From Umbelopsis ramanniana AG (taxonomy: Eukaryota; Mucoromycota; Umbelopsidomycetes; Umbelopsidales; Umbelopsidaceae): DNA of 64,000 nt. Positions within the stretch are counted from its first letter, which is position 1. Every line of letters starts with the position of its first letter. Shown piece by piece: positions 60,490-64,000 of this stretch. Both the position numbers and the translations under genes were made by a program. The notes beneath the pieces were generated by a model, which saw only the letters and a list, made by a program, of their open reading frames with translations, was not told the DNA's origin and did not search any database. The DNA lies in contig NW_026252129.1 of NCBI RefSeq assembly GCF_025399195.1, positions 124,001-188,000 of the forward strand, read 5' to 3'.

Positions 60490-61960
60490 ATGGCTGTCGA
60501 CAATCCCATTCCCGTAACAGTCTTTACTGGCTTTTTAGGCAGTGGTATGCTAAATCAAAAGTGTTCTTGCACATTCCAGGTTACTACAGGTGTTAACGTG
60601 AAGCATCACTAGGCAAAACCACCACCATTCTATCACTCTTGAAGCGTTTGCCAGCTGAGTACAAGCTATGCTTGCTGAAGAATGAATTCGGAGACACAGC
60701 AGGTAAGCTGTCAAATGTTATAGACCGTTTACGTTTGATTAGGTTACTGATAATACTTTTACTGCGAAAAAGTCGATAGTGAGCTAGCTCGGGAGGGTAA
60801 CCTTGGCGTTCAAGAAATGATAAACGGCTGTATGTGCTGTGTTCTTGTCGGTCAGATGAAGCTCGCATTGATGGAATTGAAAGGTGTGTATTATAACCAG
60901 CAATACTGGCTGCCCATTAAGGAGTTGCGAACTTATGGTTGATATTGCTACAGAAAAGTACAACCCCGATCGTATCATAGTTGAAACAAGGTAAAAAATT
61001 TGATCAGATCACGAAACATAGAAACTACCTATTTTGACACCATATTTCTTATCTACACCCTACAGCGGATCTGCTTTTCCAGGTACACTTCAAATATTAA
61101 GACAACTCCCAGAAGAGCTTACAAGGCTAACCATTTCTTTTTAGCACCCATTGCATGGCAGATTCGTGAAATGGAAAGTGACGGCTTTGCACTCGATTCT
61201 ATCGCGACGGTGGTCGATTGTATCAACTTCACCGGCTACGAGGACACAAGTTACACTGCCAAAATGCAAGCACAATATACAGATGTAATTCTTTTGAACA
61301 AGCACGAGTTAGTAAGTGTTGCACCTTTTCTCATCAACGTCTCGTCGACATATAGCTCATTTGTATTCTTAGGTATCCGAGCAACAACTTGACACTGTCA
61401 TAGATCACATTAACGAATTGAACACCGATACACCAAAAATCAAGTGCGAGGGCACACTTGGAGTATCTCCTGATGTACTGTTCGGATTGGATACCAAGCT
61501 TTTCCAAATATCAATGGACAAAACGCAGCAACCTGAGGAATTGATGTTCACTTCTGTTCCCGGCGGCGCACCAGCAGCTCATCATGCAGATGGTAAGCAT
61601 CAAGAAAACGAAGTTGACCTCATCCAAGTGTACGAAACTTTGGATACGGCAACTCCCTTGCGGTATGATCAATTTGAAGCCTTTTTGAAAACTTTACCCA
61701 AGGACGATATCTACCGACTTAAAGGGTTTGTAAGGCTACAGGACGGTGAAGAGCTACGGCTATACATCGTCAACCACTCTTTTGGACGATATACCTTTAC
61801 ACCAGTGACTGCAGCAGAGACATTGGAGAAGGCCAGTCAGTATGTCCTCAAAATTACCGTCATGGGCCAAGATCTTAGAATGTATGTAGATAAAGTGAGA
61901 GCTGGCCTTTTGCTGGATGAAACCAGCAACATCAAGTTTACCCCAGCTCATAGACATTAG
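60490..61960 (+). CDS. CobW/COG0523-family GTPase (zinc chaperone type)
   Basis: P-loop GTPase of the CobW/ZNG1 group, 354 aa. Seven exons: 60490-60544, 60613-60702, 60773-60883, 60954-60990, 61066-61082 (17 nt), 61145-61311 and 61373-61960. Walker A TGFLGSGKTT is at 13-22 and is split by intron 1. KNEFGDTAVDSELAREGN is the switch region. GCMCCVLVGQM holds the CxCC metal motif diagnostic for the family. RIIVETSGSAFPAPIAWQI is Walker B-like, and DVILLNKHE is the NKxD-type guanine site. The C-terminal CobW_C domain begins near YRLKGFVRL. In animals and yeast such proteins deliver zinc to methionine aminopeptidase; assignment to that client is inference. Divergent from the DCN1-like gene by 221 bp. 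Confidence 0.93.
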
Positions 61961-62121
61961 AATAAAATTACAGTTAGTTTGAGGTTGACCCCATCGTATG
62001 ACTTTTTTCATTTTTTTTGTTGGTTGGCTCAAAATATAGCCCGATTTTTTTTGGGGGTAAGAAGGGACTTCGAATATCGTCGGTTCCAAGCTGGAATTCC
62101 TTTCACATCTTTCATCTCAAA

Positions 62122-62325
62122 ATGCTTCAGGCTCTGAAAATCTTCGTCTTCTTTATTACCCTGCTCGCTCCATTCTTGCTACTCCCACTGCTCCCATCCA
62201 ACTCGTTCTACCGTGATCCAGCCTTCCAACAGAAAGCTTGCGAGATTGCTCAAACTTACGCCCCTGCTCAGGTGCATCCATACCTGCCATGTCCCGTCGA
62301 CGTGCCATCTCAAAAGAAAAAGTAG
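62122..62325 (+). CDS. 67-aa hydrophobic small protein
   Basis: Single-exon frame of 67 aa with good ATG context (CTCAAAATGC), 161 bp after the CobW gene on the same strand. Residues 5-28 form a strongly hydrophobic helix (IFVFFITLLAPFLLLPLLPS), either an uncleaved anchor or a signal sequence. The 40-residue polar remainder holds two Cys (about 44 and 57), an ACEIAQTYAPAQVHPYLPCP segment and a basic end SQKKK. A terminal KKK could act as an ER-retention dilysine if the tail is cytosolic. An AATAAA at about 62430 could be its poly(A) signal. No family recognised; that it is a real gene is inferred. Confidence 0.55.
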   Translation: MLQALKIFVFFITLLAPFLLLPLLPSNSFYRDPAFQQKACEIAQTYAPAQVHPYLPCPVDVPSQKKK

Positions 62326-62669
62326 TGATGAAGCGTTGACCTTCCTCTTTAACACCAGACTACTAATGTATGCAATCCTTAGAGATTAGATAATATAGAC
62401 TAAAAGTGGTTTCTTCATAATCCAATCTAAATAAAGCACCACCGACTGCCTCCGCATCTACCATAGCTGAAATTTCATCTTTGATGGGGGGGGGGTTTTT
62501 TTTATAGAACTAGAAACAGGAGAAGCTTTTTTTTTGTTTGTTTCAAAAGGATAAAAGATTACAGAATGTATTTGAGTGGCAATGGTCATGCCATACAGAC
62601 AGATGAAGCGGCGTGGCAGGAAGCCATTATGTGTAATTGGCCACACTCAAGGTAAATGATGACCTCTCT
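62326..62669. other. intergenic between convergent genes
   Basis: 344 bp with an AATAAA near 62430 and a mixed poly-G/poly-T run near 62487-62502. No gene seen. Confidence 0.5.
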
Positions 62670-63280
62670 CTACTTGCGCAAGAACTTTCCGATGATATGG
62701 AGACCAAACACAGACGCTATGAAAGTGAGCGACAAAACCAAAACAACAACAGGATCACTAAAGGAAGAGAGTTAGACAAGAAAATTTTGCCGTTCATACG
62801 ACACTGTAAATCGATCAAAATACATACACACGAAGGCCGGGAGAGTCGTCTGAGTAGATGCGCATCATGCCTGAAGTGCTACCGCCGGGAATAGCTCCAC
62901 GGGGAGCATTACTGTTTGAGCGAGAGGTAACGCGTCTCCTACAGTGATCAACATTAAGTCAGTTTACAATCAGCATCTGAAATGGTCTAGGCTGTCGGAT
63001 CAAAGTCCAGCGCAACGATTGAAGACGACGAGATCCAAGTTTTTCCAGCGATTGCAGTTGCCCGCCATCGGAACTATAGATATCATCTCTTTCATTCTCG
63101 ATTCGAAGACATCAAACTATCTCTGCCACCGGCCGGCCACAACGTCCTTTGATAAACTAACCTGACTGTTCCCTTGGGTGTGGTAGCTGGTGAGTCGGCC
63201 TATGGAGTGAAGAAGCATTTAGCATGAGATTGATCATAAGCAGATGGTTCATAGATCGAGGCATTTTGATAGATTACCAT
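62670..63280 (-). CDS. SBH1: Sec61 complex subunit beta
   Basis: Tail-anchored beta subunit of the ER translocon. Four coding exons: 63280-63278 (the ATG alone), 63199-63162, 62938-62828 and 62757-62670, giving 79 aa. The joined N-terminus reads MADSPATTPKGTVRRRVTSR. Then comes the family's SNSNAPRGAIPGGSTSGMMR and IYSDDSPGLRVDPVVVLVLS, which leads into the single C-terminal span ending FGLHIIGKFLRK. These match human Sec61 beta ([24 protein letters not shown] region). Every splice keeps the frame. The start is chosen because the ATG directly abuts a GTAATC donor and joins to Ala-Asp-Ser. High confidence although no single open frame reveals it. Confidence 0.93.
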
Positions 63281-63439
63281 AGTGATGGGTGAGATGTGTG
63301 AATGCGGAGAGAGACGCGCTTTTTTCCTCTCAGCAGTGCCACAACCTCCTATAGAATTGGTTGATTTTGCTGGGGTCACACCATTGGGCCAAACGTTACG
63401 ACGGACAATCAAATTTTATTTTTCATTGGGCTTTCCTTA

Positions 63440-64000
63440 TCAGGCGGCGGTGTTTGCAGTCTCGCTAACAGGAATACGCTCTACAACTTCATCGTCAGCT
63501 ACAGAGAATCCTCTTTCGCTAACATGGGGCTTATTTAATACTAATTGCTTATTACGGTGTTGAGTAGGTGGTATGGGGTGCTCGAACGGACAATCGGGAT
63601 ACCTCTGGCAGTTGGGTCCAAACCGACACTGAAGCAAAAAGTTAGAATTCACTTGCAAAAAGGTCAAACTTGCAAAGCTAGACTTGGCTACTTACTAAAG
63701 TAATCGAAGCGCTAAGGTTATCACGAGGGTGGGTGAAATGGCATCCTGGTCGGGTGCAGCCATCGCCATCTCGGCACGGAGTGGGGTTTCGCTTGTTGGC
63801 TTTTGCATTTCCCAGCGGGTGTGGGTAAGGACAACGAGGGTTGGTACAATTTGGCCAATATCGGCAATTTGGTTTGGCATCTTCGGATTTGGCTATTTCG
63901 GGATGTATATAAAGACATTCATTAGCTGCCTTGGCACAATTAGGGAAGTCACTAAAAACAGTGTTTCATGGTCAGTCACATTGAAATCGAGCATTTGCAG
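63440..64000 (-). CDS. Nab2/ZC3H14-type CCCH zinc-finger protein, 3' part
   Basis: Only the C-terminal end is in the window: exons 63951-63696 and 63628-63440. The 63952-64000 stretch reads as intron, and the 5' part lies beyond 64000. At least four tandem fingers are visible. The last three are CRYWPNCTNPRCPYPH, CRDGDGCTRPGCHFTH (both C-x5-C-x4-C-x3-H) and CRFGPNCQRYPDCPFEH (C-x5-C-x5-C-x3-H); an earlier one ends NCAKAANECLYIHP. This spacing and clustering are those of the poly(A)-binding nuclear protein Nab2/ZC3H14, which controls mRNA export and tail length. The protein ends about 45 residues after the last finger at a TGA. It lies 159 bp upstream of SBH1 on the same strand. Confidence 0.85.

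Noticed and set aside
63200-63412. 70-codon minus-strand frame upstream of Sec61 beta
   Set aside because: It spans the Sec61 beta 5' leader, first intron and start codon; the spliced Sec61 beta model explains the region better.

Overview
This is a eukaryotic nuclear window from an intron-rich filamentous fungus, most likely an early-diverging Mucoromycota species (Mucorales-like). This is inferred from the gene families, the dense short GT-AG introns (mostly about 45-120 nt) with several micro-exons, compact intergenic spaces and moderate AT bias. I see no rRNA, tRNA, CRISPR array, insertion sequence or intact transposon. All exon models were built by eye from splice sites and reading-frame phase, so individual boundaries can be off by a few bases.

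Layout. 0-5 kb: 40S ribosomal protein S19 and actin-interacting protein 1, both on the minus strand. 4.5-9.7 kb: an orphan Ser/Pro-rich protein and spliceosome factor ES2 on the plus strand, then a small RPA1-like zinc-ribbon/OB protein on the minus strand. 9.8-14.5 kb: condensin SMC2, divergent from the RPA-like gene. 14.8-17.9 kb: a class II histone deacetylase carrying an N-terminal chromo-barrel-like domain. 19.2-21.2 kb: UDP-glucose pyrophosphorylase. 22.8-24.9 kb: casein kinase I with a Cys-containing tail. 25.9-30.2 kb: an alpha/beta hydrolase and an orphan membrane protein. 30.9-34.2 kb: CNOT9/Caf40, a mitochondrial LEA-like protein and Spo7. 34.9-41.3 kb: a NIMA-family kinase, a coiled-coil orphan and an intracellular GH3 beta-glucosidase with PA14. 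44.7-48.2 kb: an oligopeptide transporter after a gene-empty 3.4 kb. 48.6-55.0 kb: a giant type II membrane glycosyltransferase-like protein, a PQ-loop transporter and a UPF0303 protein. 57.1-62.3 kb: threonine aldolase, a DCN1-like neddylation factor, a CobW-type GTPase and a 67-aa hydrophobic protein. 62.7-64 kb: Sec61 beta and the 3' end of a Nab2-type CCCH zinc-finger gene that runs off the window.

Most genes are conserved housekeeping functions: translation, splicing, chromatin, cytoskeleton, cell cycle, lipid and nucleotide-sugar metabolism, and protein translocation. They do not form one pathway or cluster. The most unusual items are the chromo-barrel/HDAC fusion, the small RPA-C-like protein sharing a 142-bp promoter with SMC2, the DCN1-like protein with an internal N-myristoylation-type start, the 1124-aa two-module glycosyltransferase-like protein, two orphan genes, micro-exons of 7, 8 and 9 nt plus an exon whose coding part is only the ATG, and a TTGGGCCCAA palindrome in two promoter-side gaps.
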